Positions 25,081 through 33,640 of a DNA stretch of 64,000 nt are shown here, one piece after another; the stretch's first letter is position 1, and every line of letters starts with the position of its first letter. Source of the stretch: PSRF01 sp051000815. Its GTDB lineage: Bacteria > Acidobacteriota > Blastocatellia > Pyrinomonadales > Pyrinomonadaceae. Position numbers and translations under genes: made by a program. Below the pieces are notes generated by a model that was not told where the DNA came from, ran no database searches, and was given only the letters and a program-made list of their open reading frames with translations. Location: contig JBPCNX010000099.1 of the NCBI GenBank assembly GCA_051000815.1, forward strand, positions 1-64,000. Direction: 5' to 3'.

Positions 25081-25926
25081 CTACAAGGACGCCCTTAACC
25101 ACTTTTCAATCTCGTCCATTGCCAACTCGTACACTTGTTCCTGGGAAACGCCGACACTCTTGGGAACTTTGAACGAGTGGTCGCCGCTCTCAATCACATA
25201 AAGAGTTGCCGGGAGTTTGTGTTTCTTTATGACTGCCCGTATCTCTTCGGCGGTTCCAAAGGCGTCCCGTGAGCCCTGAAGGAAAAGCATTGAGGCCTTG
25301 ATCTCCTTGAGATGAGCGTCGCGCATTTTTTCCAGGTTACCCGGGGGATGCAAGGGATACCCCAGAAAGACAAGTGCCGCAATGTTTTCAGCATCCGGCT
25401 CCGCAGCTACTTGCGAACCAATTCGCCCTCGGTAGTCAGTGCGCTTCATGCCCCAGTCGAGTTCATTAAGCACGATTACATCCGGCTGACTTATGAGTGC
25501 TGCTTCCTTAAGTGCCGCGCTGCGGTTAGCGCTTGAATGGGCTAAGCTGGTCCCACTCAACATAGCCGCATAAGCTCGCGAACCGCCGAGCGCAGCTTCG
25601 ATCGCTTCGTACTGCAGGCCGCGTTCGATATTCCAAAACACGACGCGAAGAAATGGTCCGAGAGCCGGGCTTCGGGGCTTGATTGGCTTGATACCACTCC
25701 GTGCAGTGGCGTTACTGACAAAAGGCGTATTCAAAAGTTTCGTCAGCTTTTGCTGGAGTGCCTCGGCAGGTACCGGTTGTTCGTACAACTGAACCAGTTC
25801 TTCGTACGTCAGCAACTCAGGCGCGGTATTTTGAGCCTGTGCCTCGGTGAGGGCCAGGAAAGTTACCGCTAATAAGAGAAAGATTGTCTGGCGAAGAGTG
25901 CGGCGGCTTACCACGGTTTGAGGCAT
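25081..25926 (-). CDS. Chimeric protein: exported EEP-family N-half fused to alpha/beta-hydrolase C-half
   Basis: A 281-residue frame that is the reciprocal of the one at 19086-20564. It starts with a signal peptide (residues ~1-31, ending TEAQAQ). The front of an endonuclease/exonuclease/phosphatase follows (VVFWNIERGLQYEAI, ISQPDVIVLNELDWGMKRTDYR), up to residue ~166. From GRIGSQVAA on it is the back half of a KANL3/Tex30-type hydrolase (FLGYPLHPPG, MLFLQGSRDAFG with the catalytic Asp, ESGDHSFKVP with the catalytic His). The hydrolase front half, with its serine, is 6 kb away on the other strand. An exported fusion of this kind is unlikely to be functional. Frame arithmetic strongly supports origin by inversion. 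Confidence 0.85.
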   Translation of the reverse strand: MPQTVVSRRTLRQTIFLLLAVTFLALTEAQAQNTAPELLTYEELVQLYEQPVPAEALQQKLTKLLNTPFVSNATARSGIKPIKPRSPALGPFLRVVFWNIERGLQYEAIEAALGGSRAYAAMLSGTSLAHSSANRSAALKEAALISQPDVIVLNELDWGMKRTDYRGRIGSQVAAEPDAENIAALVFLGYPLHPPGNLEKMRDAHLKEIKASMLFLQGSRDAFGTAEEIRAVIKKHKLPATLYVIESGDHSFKVPKSVGVSQEQVYELAMDEIEKWLRASL

Positions 25927-26034
25927 AGGTCGGGCTTCATTGTTCCTCGAGTTGATTCAAACGAAGGCCATTCTAACATTGGCGCAGTGTATTTGGAGAA
26001 ACGAAAGAAAATCAGGTAGTGGGATCAGTTTGGC

Positions 26035-26310
26035 AATGGGGTCAGTACCACCACGCGGTAGCGGTAGGCTTTGGATCGTTTGCCGACTGCAGATTGCCGA
26101 TTAGTTGATGTCAGTACCACAACGCGGTAGCGTGTGGCTTTCCTGGATTGCCGATAGCCATGCCGATGGAGATTGGAGACTGGAGATTCAAGACTCATTA
26201 CGACTAATCGGCTATCGTCAATCGAAAATTGGCAATCGCCGCCGGCCACCGGCTACCGCCTGGTGGTACTGACCTCAACTAATCGACATTTGGCAATCGG
26301 CAATCCAGCA
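26035..26310. repeat. Cluster of GTCAGTACCACC REP-like elements and GATTGCC words
   Basis: Three copies of a unit GTCAGTACCAC-ACGCGGTAGCG occur in this spacer: 26040-26068 and 26110-26138 in direct orientation and ~26240-26275 inverted (CTACCGCCTGGTGGTACTGAC). They are joined to GATTGCCGATTAGTTGA segments, so the outer two form a composite inverted repeat. The same composite occurs at 33355-33575. I see no gene in the spacer. Confidence 0.75.
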
Positions 26311-26415
26311 CGGCGGGAGAGGCACGCGGCGTTAACTCGCGTACCTCTTTGGCTTGGTGGGAATGTTTGAAAGCGCGGCGGCGATTGCCCCCTCGACCAC
26401 CTCAAGCAGAAGCAC

Positions 26416-27216
26416 CTATTGGAGCACAAAGTTGTATGTGATCACGCCTGACACTTTTACTGGCTGATCGCCCAGGAGCGTTGGAGAGAAGCGAGCCTGA
26501 TATGCCGCGCTCTTCGCGACGTGGACCAGAAGCGGATGTCCCGAGACCGGAGTCGCCGAAATAACTTTCCCAAACTCATCAATCAAGACCTGGACATTGA
26601 CTGTTCCGTGGACACCCATTTGTCTGGCCATCGGCGGATATGCGGGCTTGGGGAGGACGAGAGCATCACCGTTAATGACGTTCTTACGAACGACGTTGGG
26701 AATCGGCTTTGGAGTTGGCACAGGCGCCGGCGGTTCGCTGATAACGATTATGGGCGCCGGCCCGATGCCATTACCAGTCGAATTTGACCCAGAACCAGAG
26801 CCACCCGGTCGACTGGGATCAGCGTCGACAGGCCCGGTAACGACAACGCCATGAGGTGGCATTGGTCTACTGTCGTTCGGCGTCGATGAGATCACGGCTG
26901 GAGGAACAAGAGGATTGTCCACCGCTTCCATCGGGTTCCTGCGGACGTAGAAGTTTTGTTGATTGCCGTTGTCCTGCCCGGTGGCCGGGCTTGGGTTAAC
27001 GTCGCGTGGCGGCTCGGGCACGGGAAGATCCACGAGAGGCATTATCGTCGCAAACTCGAGATTCTGATCTCCCATGCGAGCGTCATAAGCATAAATGCTG
27101 GCAACTCCGGCGATGACGAAAAACACAGCGTAACTTGCCGTAGTAAAGAGAAAAAACGAACCGCGCCTCCGGTATTCGCTGCGATGCGAACTCGACTCAA
27201 TCAGGTTATTGAACAT
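26416..27216 (-). CDS. TonB-family energy-transducer-like protein
   Basis: A 266-residue inner-membrane protein. It has a cytoplasmic N-terminus, one transmembrane helix (residues ~21-44), a periplasmic Pro-rich linker (VPEPPRD, PPAPVPTPKPIPN), and a C-terminal TonB domain (~190-266; YPPMARQMGVHGTVNVQVLI, FSPTLLGDQPVKVSGVITYNF). TonB-type proteins pass proton-motive force to outer-membrane transporters. No exbB/exbD is nearby, so it may serve another role, as many stand-alone acidobacterial copies seem to. The ATG start has GGAGGAATAG directly upstream. Confidence 0.87.
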   Translation of the reverse strand: MFNNLIESSSHRSEYRRRGSFFLFTTASYAVFFVIAGVASIYAYDARMGDQNLEFATIMPLVDLPVPEPPRDVNPSPATGQDNGNQQNFYVRRNPMEAVDNPLVPPAVISSTPNDSRPMPPHGVVVTGPVDADPSRPGGSGSGSNSTGNGIGPAPIIVISEPPAPVPTPKPIPNVVRKNVINGDALVLPKPAYPPMARQMGVHGTVNVQVLIDEFGKVISATPVSGHPLLVHVAKSAAYQARFSPTLLGDQPVKVSGVITYNFVLQ

Positions 27217-27294
27217 CTATTCCTCCATCTGCCGGTGCCATCGGGTCGCAGGAGGTTACTCCGGTAAATTAGACTCCGGAACCGAACAAAAAGT

Positions 27295-27460
27295 TCCGGG
27301 TTCCAGGTCAAAAGTCCAACGTCCAAAGTCCAAAGTCCAACGTCCGCCGGCTCGTTCAAGAGCAGTTCTGACAAGCCCTCTCAGACGCCACGACAAACGA
27401 GAGTCCAGGATCATCGAACCACAGACATTGGACGTTGGACTTTGGACATTGGACACTCTA
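27295..27460. repeat. TTTGGAC-word intergenic dyad before gdhA
   Basis: GTCCAACGTCCAAAGTCCAA on the left is answered by TTGGACGTTGGACTTTGGAC on the right, with ~80 bp between. It is the same architecture and word as at 17615-17727. Confidence 0.8.
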
Positions 27461-27506
27461 GGATTGCTCCGCTTTCGCAAAGCCCCGCCATTCAGGAGCC
27501 AAGTTA

Positions 27507-28775
27507 ATGTCCACTAAAGAAGCTTTCCAGGAAGAGTTAAATCCATTTGAGATCGCCAAGCAGCAGTTCAATCGTGCCGCCGACTACCTGAATCTCGATG
27601 TCTCCATGCGACGTGTGCTGGAGAGTCCGAAGCGGCAGTTGATCGTCTCCATTCCGGTTAAGATGGACGGCGGTGACGTGCAGGTTTTCGAGGGGTATCG
27701 GGTACAGCACAACATCGCTCGCGGTCCGGCAAAAGGCGGAATTCGTTATCACCCGCAGGTGACGCTCGATGAGGTTAAAGCTTTGGCTTCCTGGATGACC
27801 TGGAAGTGCGCGACGGTCGGCATTCCTTATGGTGGCGGCAAAGGTGGCGTGATTTGCGATCCGAAGCGAATGTCGAAAAACGAACTGGAACGGCTCACCC
27901 GCCGCTATGCCTTTGAGATTGCGCCGATCATTGGGCCGGATCGAGATATTCCAGCGCCCGACGTTTACACCGACGAACAGACCATGGCCTGGATCATGGA
28001 CACCATCTCGATGGTGCGTGGTCACACCGAACTCGGGGTTGTTACCGGCAAACCGATTTCGCTGGGAGGATCCCTCGGCCGCAGCGAAGCGACCGCCCGA
28101 GGTTGCCTCTACGCTTTACGCGAAGCGTGTCGCGTCAAAGGAATGAGTCTTAACGGGGCACGCGTGGCGATTCACGGATTTGGAAACGCCGGGGCAAATA
28201 TCTCGCACATGGTTGCCGCTGACGGCGCTCGGGTAGTGGCCATTAGTGATTCCAAGGTTGGGCTCTATTCGGAAAGTGGGATCGATATTCAGGCGGCGCT
28301 GAAACACAAGCAGGCGACAAAGTGTCTGTCCGGGTTTCCCGGCGTCAAGGAGATCGCCCGTGACGCTGTATTGACGGTCGACTGCGACATCCTGCTGCCA
28401 TCAGCGCTGGAGAACGCTATCACTCTGGCCAACGTCGGCAGCGTGAAGGCGAAGATCATCGCCGAACTTGCAAACGGACCGACGACTCCCGGTGCTGATC
28501 GGGTATTCGCAGACCAGGGAGTGTTCCTGGTTCCTGACATTCTCGCCAACGCGGGAGGCGTCACAGTGAGCTACTATGAGTGGGTGCAGGATCAGTATTC
28601 ATTTTTCTGGTCGGAGAGCCACATCAACGAGACATTGGAAACAGCGATGCGCGCCGCGTTCAAGTCGGTGCATGAGACGGCCCAACGCCACGATACCGAT
28701 ATGCGCACCGGAGCCTATATTCTGGCAGTCGATCGCGTTGCCGAAGCGACAAATGTGAGAGGGATATTTCCTTAA
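27507..28775 (+). CDS. gdhA: Glutamate dehydrogenase
   Basis: NAD(P)-dependent oxidative deamination of glutamate, or the reverse. The 422-residue protein is of the hexameric bacterial/archaeal type. The substrate domain carries GYRVQHNIARGPAKGGIRYH, the catalytic Lys112 in YGGGKGGV, and the catalytic Asp in DIPAPDVYT. The cofactor domain has VAIHGFGNAGANIS, with an Asp (AISDSK) at the end of the second strand that favours NAD+. A Glu/Leu/Phe/Val-type relative cannot be fully excluded. AGGAG precedes ATG 27507. A repeat dyad after the stop separates it from the selenoprotein candidate. Confidence 0.94.
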   Translation: MSTKEAFQEELNPFEIAKQQFNRAADYLNLDVSMRRVLESPKRQLIVSIPVKMDGGDVQVFEGYRVQHNIARGPAKGGIRYHPQVTLDEVKALASWMTWKCATVGIPYGGGKGGVICDPKRMSKNELERLTRRYAFEIAPIIGPDRDIPAPDVYTDEQTMAWIMDTISMVRGHTELGVVTGKPISLGGSLGRSEATARGCLYALREACRVKGMSLNGARVAIHGFGNAGANISHMVAADGARVVAISDSKVGLYSESGIDIQAALKHKQATKCLSGFPGVKEIARDAVLTVDCDILLPSALENAITLANVGSVKAKIIAELANGPTTPGADRVFADQGVFLVPDILANAGGVTVSYYEWVQDQYSFFWSESHINETLETAMRAAFKSVHETAQRHDTDMRTGAYILAVDRVAEATNVRGIFP

Positions 28776-28779
28776 GAAG

Positions 28780-28868
28780 GTCTTGGGTCTTTGGACTTTG
28801 GTCTTTGCAAAGACACTGCAAAGCCAAAGACCCTCCAAGACCAAAGGTTAAAGACCAAAGCCAATCAA
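28780..28868. repeat. GGTCTTTGG-word dyad after gdhA
   Basis: GGTCTTTGGACTTTGGTCTTTGC on the left is answered by GCAAAGCCAAAGACC and AAAGACCAAAGCC on the right. It can fold as a long hairpin and might also end gdhA transcription. The word is the same as in the inverted repeats around the S23 gene at 53571-54092. Confidence 0.75.
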
Positions 28869-28885
28869 GCAACTAAGGCAGCAAG

Positions 28886-29242
28886 ATGACGAAAGACTCA
28901 ATTATCGTTTACGAAAAACCCACTTGAACGAAGTGCAGAGAGTTGGATCGGCTGCTCCGGGAGAGTGGCACACCGTTCGAAAAAGTTAACTACTACATAC
29001 GACCCCTGACGAAGAAAAGGCTTACGGAGCTGATTCGAAAGATGAAGATCTCACCGCGGGAGCTTCTTCGAACCAGCGAACCTATCTACCGTGAACTTGG
29101 GCTGGCTAAAGGCGAGTTCAGCGATGATGAGATTATTTCGCTAATGATCGAACATCCCGACCTGATTCAACGTCCGATCGTTGAACGCGGCGAGCGCGCG
29201 GTGCTGGGCCGTCCGACCGAGAATGTGAAGAAGTTGTTGTAA
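28886..29242 (+). CDS. ArsC/Spx-like thioredoxin-fold protein with in-frame UGA (probable selenoprotein)
   Basis: A 118-residue ArsC/Spx-family protein if UGA at codon 14 (28925-28927) is read as selenocysteine. The N-terminus MTKDSIIVYEKPT-U-TKCRE places UGA exactly at the first position of the family's CxxC redox motif (Sec14, Cys17). The frame continues without interruption through NYYIRPLTKKRL, LLRTSEPIYRELGL and RPIVERGERAVLGRP, the usual ArsC C-terminal signature. Downstream of UGA a hairpin can form (G33-C38 region: GCAG 28935-28938 with CTGC 28952-28955, inner GA/UC, apical loop GUUGGA), as a bacterial SECIS would. Without recoding, only a truncated protein from TTG 28943, lacking the active site, would be made. 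No sel genes are in the window. Confidence 0.8.
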
Positions 29243-29244
29243 GC

Positions 29245-29376
29245 TCTAAGTTTCGCGTTTCGAGTTTCGAGTTCTGAGCTAGCGGACAAGCCACTTTCTT
29301 AACTGCAACCTAATAAATTCGGATCTCGCGGTGCGAAGACTAAACACGAAACGCGGAACCTGAAACTCGAAACTTT
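29245..29376. repeat. TTTCGAG-word dyad before radA
   Basis: AAGTTTCGCGTTTCGAGTTTCG on the left is answered by CGAAACGCGGAACCTGAAACTC on the right, just before the radA ATG. It is related to the dyad at 11101-11176. Confidence 0.75.
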
Positions 29377-29377
29377 C

Positions 29378-30742
29378 ATGAAGACACCCGGCACAGTTTT
29401 TACCTGTCAGAATTGCGGTCACCAAACCGGCAAGTGGCTGGGTAAGTGTCCCGAGTGTGGCGAGTGGAACTCGCTCGTCGAGGAGCGTGCGCGCAGTTCC
29501 AGAAAAGGAGCGGTGCGTAACGGCTTCAAACTTCGCGAGGTCGAGGCCGTTGCTTATCGAGAGATTGAATCCCAGGACGACGTTCGCGTTCCCTCCGGCG
29601 TCACTGAGTTTGACCGCGTGCTCGGCGGCGGGATCGTTCCCGGCACGCTTGTACTAATCGGCGGCGACCCGGGAATCGGCAAGAGCACCCTTCTGCTTCA
29701 GGTCGCTGATCGCCTGAGCGCGTCGGGAACTATTGTTCTCTATATTTCCGGCGAGGAATCGGAACGTCAAATCAAACTCCGCGGCGAACGTCTGAAGATC
29801 GACGCTAAGAATCTTTATCTCCTGCCCGAGACAAATCTTGAAAATATCTTTCATGAAGTTGAGCGACTAAAGCCCGGCGCCATTATCGTCGATTCGATTC
29901 AAACCGTCTTCTCCGCGATGATTGAATCGGCGCCGGGTTCGGTGTCGCAGGTGAGGGAAGTGGCTCATCAGTTTCTGATGCTGGCCAAGAACCGTTCGCT
30001 CCCTGTCTTTCTCATCGGCCATATCACCAAGGATGGCTCGATTGCCGGACCCCGTACCCTCGAACATATTGTCGACACCGTCTTGTACTTCGAAGGCGAA
30101 CGACATCACAACCATCGCATTGTACGCGCCACGAAAAATCGCTTCGGCGCAGCTAATGAAGTCGGCATTTTTGAGATGACTGCCGCCGGACTGATGCCGG
30201 TCGCGAATCCGTCGCAGATGTTTCTCCAGGAGCGGCCATTGAATGTTGCGGGGTCCGTGGTGACGGCTTGCATGGAGGGAACGCGACCGTTGATGGTTGA
30301 GATTCAGGCTTTGGTTTCCGGAGCGAAATATGGCACCGGTCGACGCATGACACAGGGAGTCGACCAGAATCGGGTCGCACTGTTGATAGCAATGCTGGAA
30401 AAGCGTGTAGGTCTGCAAGTTTCCGGCGAAGATGTTTTTGTGAATATAGCTGGAGGTTTGGAGGTCGACGAGCCCGCGGTGGATCTGGGAGTTATGGCGG
30501 CGATTAGTTCCAGTTTCAAAAACAGTCCGATCGATCCGCATACCGCGGTTTTTGGAGAAGTCGGCTTAACCGGAGAAGTGCGTGGGACGATGCAGGCTGC
30601 CGTGCGAGCGCGTGAAGCCCAGGCCCTGGGTTTTCAGAAGATAATAATTCCCTCATCAAACACGGCTGGGTTGGAGCGTCTATTGGGAGTCCGCGTGGTG
30701 GGTGTGAGATCTGTTGAGGAAGCCCTGGAAGAATTGTTCTAA
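29378..30742 (+). CDS. radA: DNA repair protein RadA (Sms)
   Basis: A branch-migration helicase in recombinational repair. The 454-residue protein is full length. It has an N-terminal zinc finger with Cys10, Cys13, Cys24 and Cys27, a RecA-like domain with Walker A GGDPGIGKST (around residue 100), the RadA-specific motif KNRFG in RATKNRFGAANEVG, and a C-terminal Lon-protease-like domain (GGLEVDEPAVDLGVMAA and FGEVGLTGEVRG). It starts at ATG 29378 right behind a repeat dyad. Confidence 0.96.
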   Translation: MKTPGTVFTCQNCGHQTGKWLGKCPECGEWNSLVEERARSSRKGAVRNGFKLREVEAVAYREIESQDDVRVPSGVTEFDRVLGGGIVPGTLVLIGGDPGIGKSTLLLQVADRLSASGTIVLYISGEESERQIKLRGERLKIDAKNLYLLPETNLENIFHEVERLKPGAIIVDSIQTVFSAMIESAPGSVSQVREVAHQFLMLAKNRSLPVFLIGHITKDGSIAGPRTLEHIVDTVLYFEGERHHNHRIVRATKNRFGAANEVGIFEMTAAGLMPVANPSQMFLQERPLNVAGSVVTACMEGTRPLMVEIQALVSGAKYGTGRRMTQGVDQNRVALLIAMLEKRVGLQVSGEDVFVNIAGGLEVDEPAVDLGVMAAISSSFKNSPIDPHTAVFGEVGLTGEVRGTMQAAVRAREAQALGFQKIIIPSSNTAGLERLLGVRVVGVRSVEEALEELF

Positions 30743-30754
30743 GTTAGGATAATT

Positions 30755-30836
30755 GCAGTCAGGAAGGCCGGCTTGCCGCCGCTTCTGTTTCAACCTGGTA
30801 ATTAAAGAGCGGGGGCAAGCCACCCTTCCTGACTGC
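30755..30836. repeat. Inverted pair of GGGGGCAAGCC REP-like elements after radA
   Basis: GCAGTCAGGAAGG with GGCTTGCC (30755-30787) is answered by GGGGGCAAGCC with CCTTCCTGACTGC (30806-30836). The same element pair lies at 2957-3097. It may act as a terminator between the convergent radA and glycosyltransferase genes. Confidence 0.7.
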
Positions 30837-30917
30837 GATTATCTTTCCTGACTTTAATTAACTAAACCAGCTCGACAGAGTCAGCGTGACGCCAGATTTG
30901 CTGGACCGTCCCGACCC

Positions 30918-32546
30918 TCATCGTGTTTGTCCTGTTCGTCGTAGTTCCACCAGGAATGCCCTTTGACCCTGAGCCGGCAACTCGAAAACCCTGCCGGTCT
31001 CATAGCCCTGCGCTTCAATCAGACTCAATGGGGGACGTTGCGTGTGCCATACCGAGTCGCGAAACGCAATCCACACGGATTCGCCTTTAAGAGCGGCGCC
31101 GTCCTGGCTCTCGACCCCGTAAAAGCGCCGTGGCAGAAAGTACGCGGGATCTTCCCGCAGTCCAGGGATTCCTTTCACGACGTGAACTTTGAATCTGTCG
31201 AAGGCTCCCTGACGTCGCGCAGTATCGAGTGCGAACCAAAGATGATAAGCGACAAGATCCTCGTACGCGTAGATCTGAACCTCGCGAGATCCATCCTCGC
31301 TCTTCATCATTTGTTGTGCAAGCGGTTCCCAGGTGCACCAGATAAAACTGGTGGGCCGTTGGAAGAGGAAGACTGCGCCGTTTAGCGTGAGCCAGCAACT
31401 CAAGAGTACCAGACATGCAGTTCTGGCCCAGGTGGGTCGCAGTCTAACAAGAGCCAGGGCGGCCAGGATTGCATACGGGCCTGCGGCAACAATCAAATGC
31501 CGCGTGCCCCAGATCGAATGCGGCAGTACCCAGCTCAAGAGAAAGGCGAGAAGGACGGGCAAGAAGGCGAGGCTCGTAAGCCACCAGTACACGCGCACCG
31601 GTGCAACTCCGGCCTCACGTTTCATCAAGGCCTCACGAAGTAGTGCCGCGAGGGGCAGGCCAAAAATAAGCAGCGACAGGCAAATACTCCAAACATCGTA
31701 TAAGGAACTTACCGAGCTCTGCCTGAAGAAAAATGGGGTGTTCAGCATTGAGAAGAACTGAGCCACATCACCGGGGCCAGGACGAGCGACCCACCCGATG
31801 TTTTGCGCCAGACCGCGGCCAGGTTCCTTTGAGATGGTAATAAGGTAGAGCCAGGGCAGATAACTCAAGATGAGCGCAAGGATGGTTAAGAGCAACTTCG
31901 CAGCTCTGTGTCGCCACCACAACAGCAAAGTAAGGAGCTCCACGATCACGACAAGCCAACCATAGTAATGCGTGTAAACAAGCAGAAAGTTGATTACCGC
32001 CAGTGCGAGCAGCATCTTTGTTGAATTGCGAGCATTGATGAATTTGACGAAGAGCCAAATCGAGGCACAGGTGAGTAAGAACAGGAGGCTATACATACGC
32101 ACTTCCTGCGCATACTTGATCAGGTAACCATTCACAGCAAGAAAAGTCAGCGCGAGTTTTTTTTCGTTTTCTCCAAGTCTTAATTCCCTTGCGAGGAGAA
32201 CGAGGGGCACGATTGCGGCGACGCTAAACACAACGGGCAATAGGCGCAACCACAGCAGCGATTCGCCGCCGATGCCAATCCATACCTTGAGCAGTGCGTA
32301 GAACAGCGGCGGATGGATGATGTCAGCCGCGACAAACTTGAACATCTCGGTCCAGTTGTGTCTTGCCGCGTGCACACCAAATATCTCGTCAAACCAGAGA
32401 CAGGAGCTGGTCAGCCGCCAAAACCTGGCCGCGACATATAGAACAACGACTAAAGTAAACAGGAAAACGGAAAAGCGAACGGGAGCCAGGTTGGGGTCTT
32501 GTTGATTTAGACGCAGTTCAGCGCCTGAGGTAGGTGTTGTCGTCAT
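30918..32546 (-). CDS. GT-C type membrane glycosyltransferase (GT39/ArnT-like)
   Basis: A 542-residue polytopic membrane protein. The N-terminus has a first transmembrane helix (residues ~25-45), then an extracytoplasmic loop with the acidic motif FDEIFGVHAA and IIHPPLFYALLKVWIG, the hallmark of lipid-phosphate-sugar-dependent PMT/ArnT-like glycosyltransferases. About ten further helices and a soluble C-terminal domain of ~130 residues follow. The donor is probably a polyprenyl-phosphate sugar; the acceptor is unknown. The gene is convergent with radA and has no glycan operon around it. Confidence 0.8.
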   Translation of the reverse strand: MTTTPTSGAELRLNQQDPNLAPVRFSVFLFTLVVVLYVAARFWRLTSSCLWFDEIFGVHAARHNWTEMFKFVAADIIHPPLFYALLKVWIGIGGESLLWLRLLPVVFSVAAIVPLVLLARELRLGENEKKLALTFLAVNGYLIKYAQEVRMYSLLFLLTCASIWLFVKFINARNSTKMLLALAVINFLLVYTHYYGWLVVIVELLTLLLWWRHRAAKLLLTILALILSYLPWLYLITISKEPGRGLAQNIGWVARPGPGDVAQFFSMLNTPFFFRQSSVSSLYDVWSICLSLLIFGLPLAALLREALMKREAGVAPVRVYWWLTSLAFLPVLLAFLLSWVLPHSIWGTRHLIVAAGPYAILAALALVRLRPTWARTACLVLLSCWLTLNGAVFLFQRPTSFIWCTWEPLAQQMMKSEDGSREVQIYAYEDLVAYHLWFALDTARRQGAFDRFKVHVVKGIPGLREDPAYFLPRRFYGVESQDGAALKGESVWIAFRDSVWHTQRPPLSLIEAQGYETGRVFELPAQGQRAFLVELRRTGQTR

Positions 32547-32676
32547 GGAAGAAGGATCATAGGGAGCTTACGGGTACGCGGGAACGATGCAGCAATCAGA
32601 AAATGAGTCTAGCATCCACACCTCCGCTGAGGAGATGTATTCTCTGAGAACCTGCGACCTTCAAAGACTTCACTGT

Positions 32677-33144
32677 TCATCCTTCGTTAGATCGCTTGTT
32701 GTAAATCGGCTCAAAAGATCGCGTCGTATTCTCGGTAACACTTGGTGCAGGCGGCAGGACGCCGGGATCTCGCTTCGGTTCGAGCTCGCTGGTATCTGGT
32801 ATTGGCGAATCGACCAGCACCGTGGTTACTTTGGAACGTTTCACGATCCCATATATTACCCAGAGGCTGAGCGCCAAATTTATCAAGAAGGCGGATGAAC
32901 TCAGAATCAGAAAGGCGATAATAAAACCGTCGCTGAAAAGGAGCTTCTTCAGTCCGACCATCCCGCCAACGGTAAGGGCCACGCCGAATACTGTGATCCA
33001 GAACAAGCCGTCGAGATACTCGTCCAAACGCTTTTCGGATTTCTTAATCTCGGTCCCGTCATGAGACGTGAGCAGCGCAGTCCCGCAACGATTGCAATAC
33101 CTCATCGTATGGGTGATCGCGACGCCACAGGCTTGGCAGTACAT
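32677..33144 (-). CDS. Zinc-ribbon membrane protein
   Basis: A 155-residue protein with an N-terminal zinc ribbon (MYCQACG and RYCNRCG, two CxxC pairs), a short linker, two predicted membrane helices (residues ~48-66 and 74-98), and a polar Pro-rich C-terminal tail. Small zinc-ribbon plus transmembrane proteins are common in bacteria, and their roles are unknown. AGGAGG precedes the ATG at 33144, fixing the start. The gene is single. Confidence 0.78.
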   Translation of the reverse strand: MYCQACGVAITHTMRYCNRCGTALLTSHDGTEIKKSEKRLDEYLDGLFWITVFGVALTVGGMVGLKKLLFSDGFIIAFLILSSSAFLINLALSLWVIYGIVKRSKVTTVLVDSPIPDTSELEPKRDPGVLPPAPSVTENTTRSFEPIYNKRSNEG

Positions 33145-33354
33145 GTCTGAACCTCCTGCTTTAATACGTCTCGGCGGGAGCCTATGTTTAGTTTATTGGT
33201 GGCGAATTCCGCAGAAACGTAATCCTTAACGGACTCGAATAACCAATAGACTAATTCACACCATGCAACGGCTGATGCGTTCAAGTTCATGTCACTGCCG
33301 CGCGAGGAACTCACAAATCCTCTGTGCCAGATCCTTCGCAGGGAATCGTACATG

Positions 33355-33575
33355 AAGTCAGTCGCCACGCGGTAGCGCGTGAGCGGCCGCACTGCCGATT
33401 TCCAATTGCCGATTAGTTGAGGTCAGTACCACCACGCGGTAGCGGGTGGCCCGATCCGCTAGCCCTCACGCCCCGCGTGGTGATGAGTTCACTGTCCAAC
33501 ATGTTAGCGTGACCTTGTGTGCTCAACGATCGGGCCACCGGCTACCGCCTGGTGGTACTGACTTCACTTCGCACA
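33355..33575. repeat. Second cluster of GTCAGTACCACC REP-like elements
   Basis: Units at 33357-33385, 33422-33450 and inverted ~33535-33570 (CTACCGCCTGGTGGTACTGAC) repeat the pattern of the 26-kb cluster, including the GATTAGTTGA joint. The arms flanking GATCGGGCCACC form a large inverted repeat. The rest of the 33145-33640 spacer shows no gene. Confidence 0.75.
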
Positions 33576-33640
33576 GACCAATTGGCAATCCAACAGACCT
33601 AACTATCGTTCGGGGTTCATAGAGCCTATATTATCGACGC

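Larger units (their letters stand above)
19430..25429. other. Inverted ~6.0-kb segment with breakpoints inside two genes
   Basis: The left breakpoint is in the codon after SMG of the hydrolase (19428-19430). The right breakpoint is in the codon for Arg of TDYR in the EEP gene (25429-25431). Re-inverting the segment gives GGKSMG-GRIGSQVAA (hydrolase, 693 nt) and KRTDYR-NVVADL (EEP, 1632 nt), both exact multiples of three. The breakpoints share about one base of homology, and I see no inverted repeats there. The segment carries the hotdog, methyltransferase, FAD oxidoreductase and IS110 genes. Confidence 0.88.
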
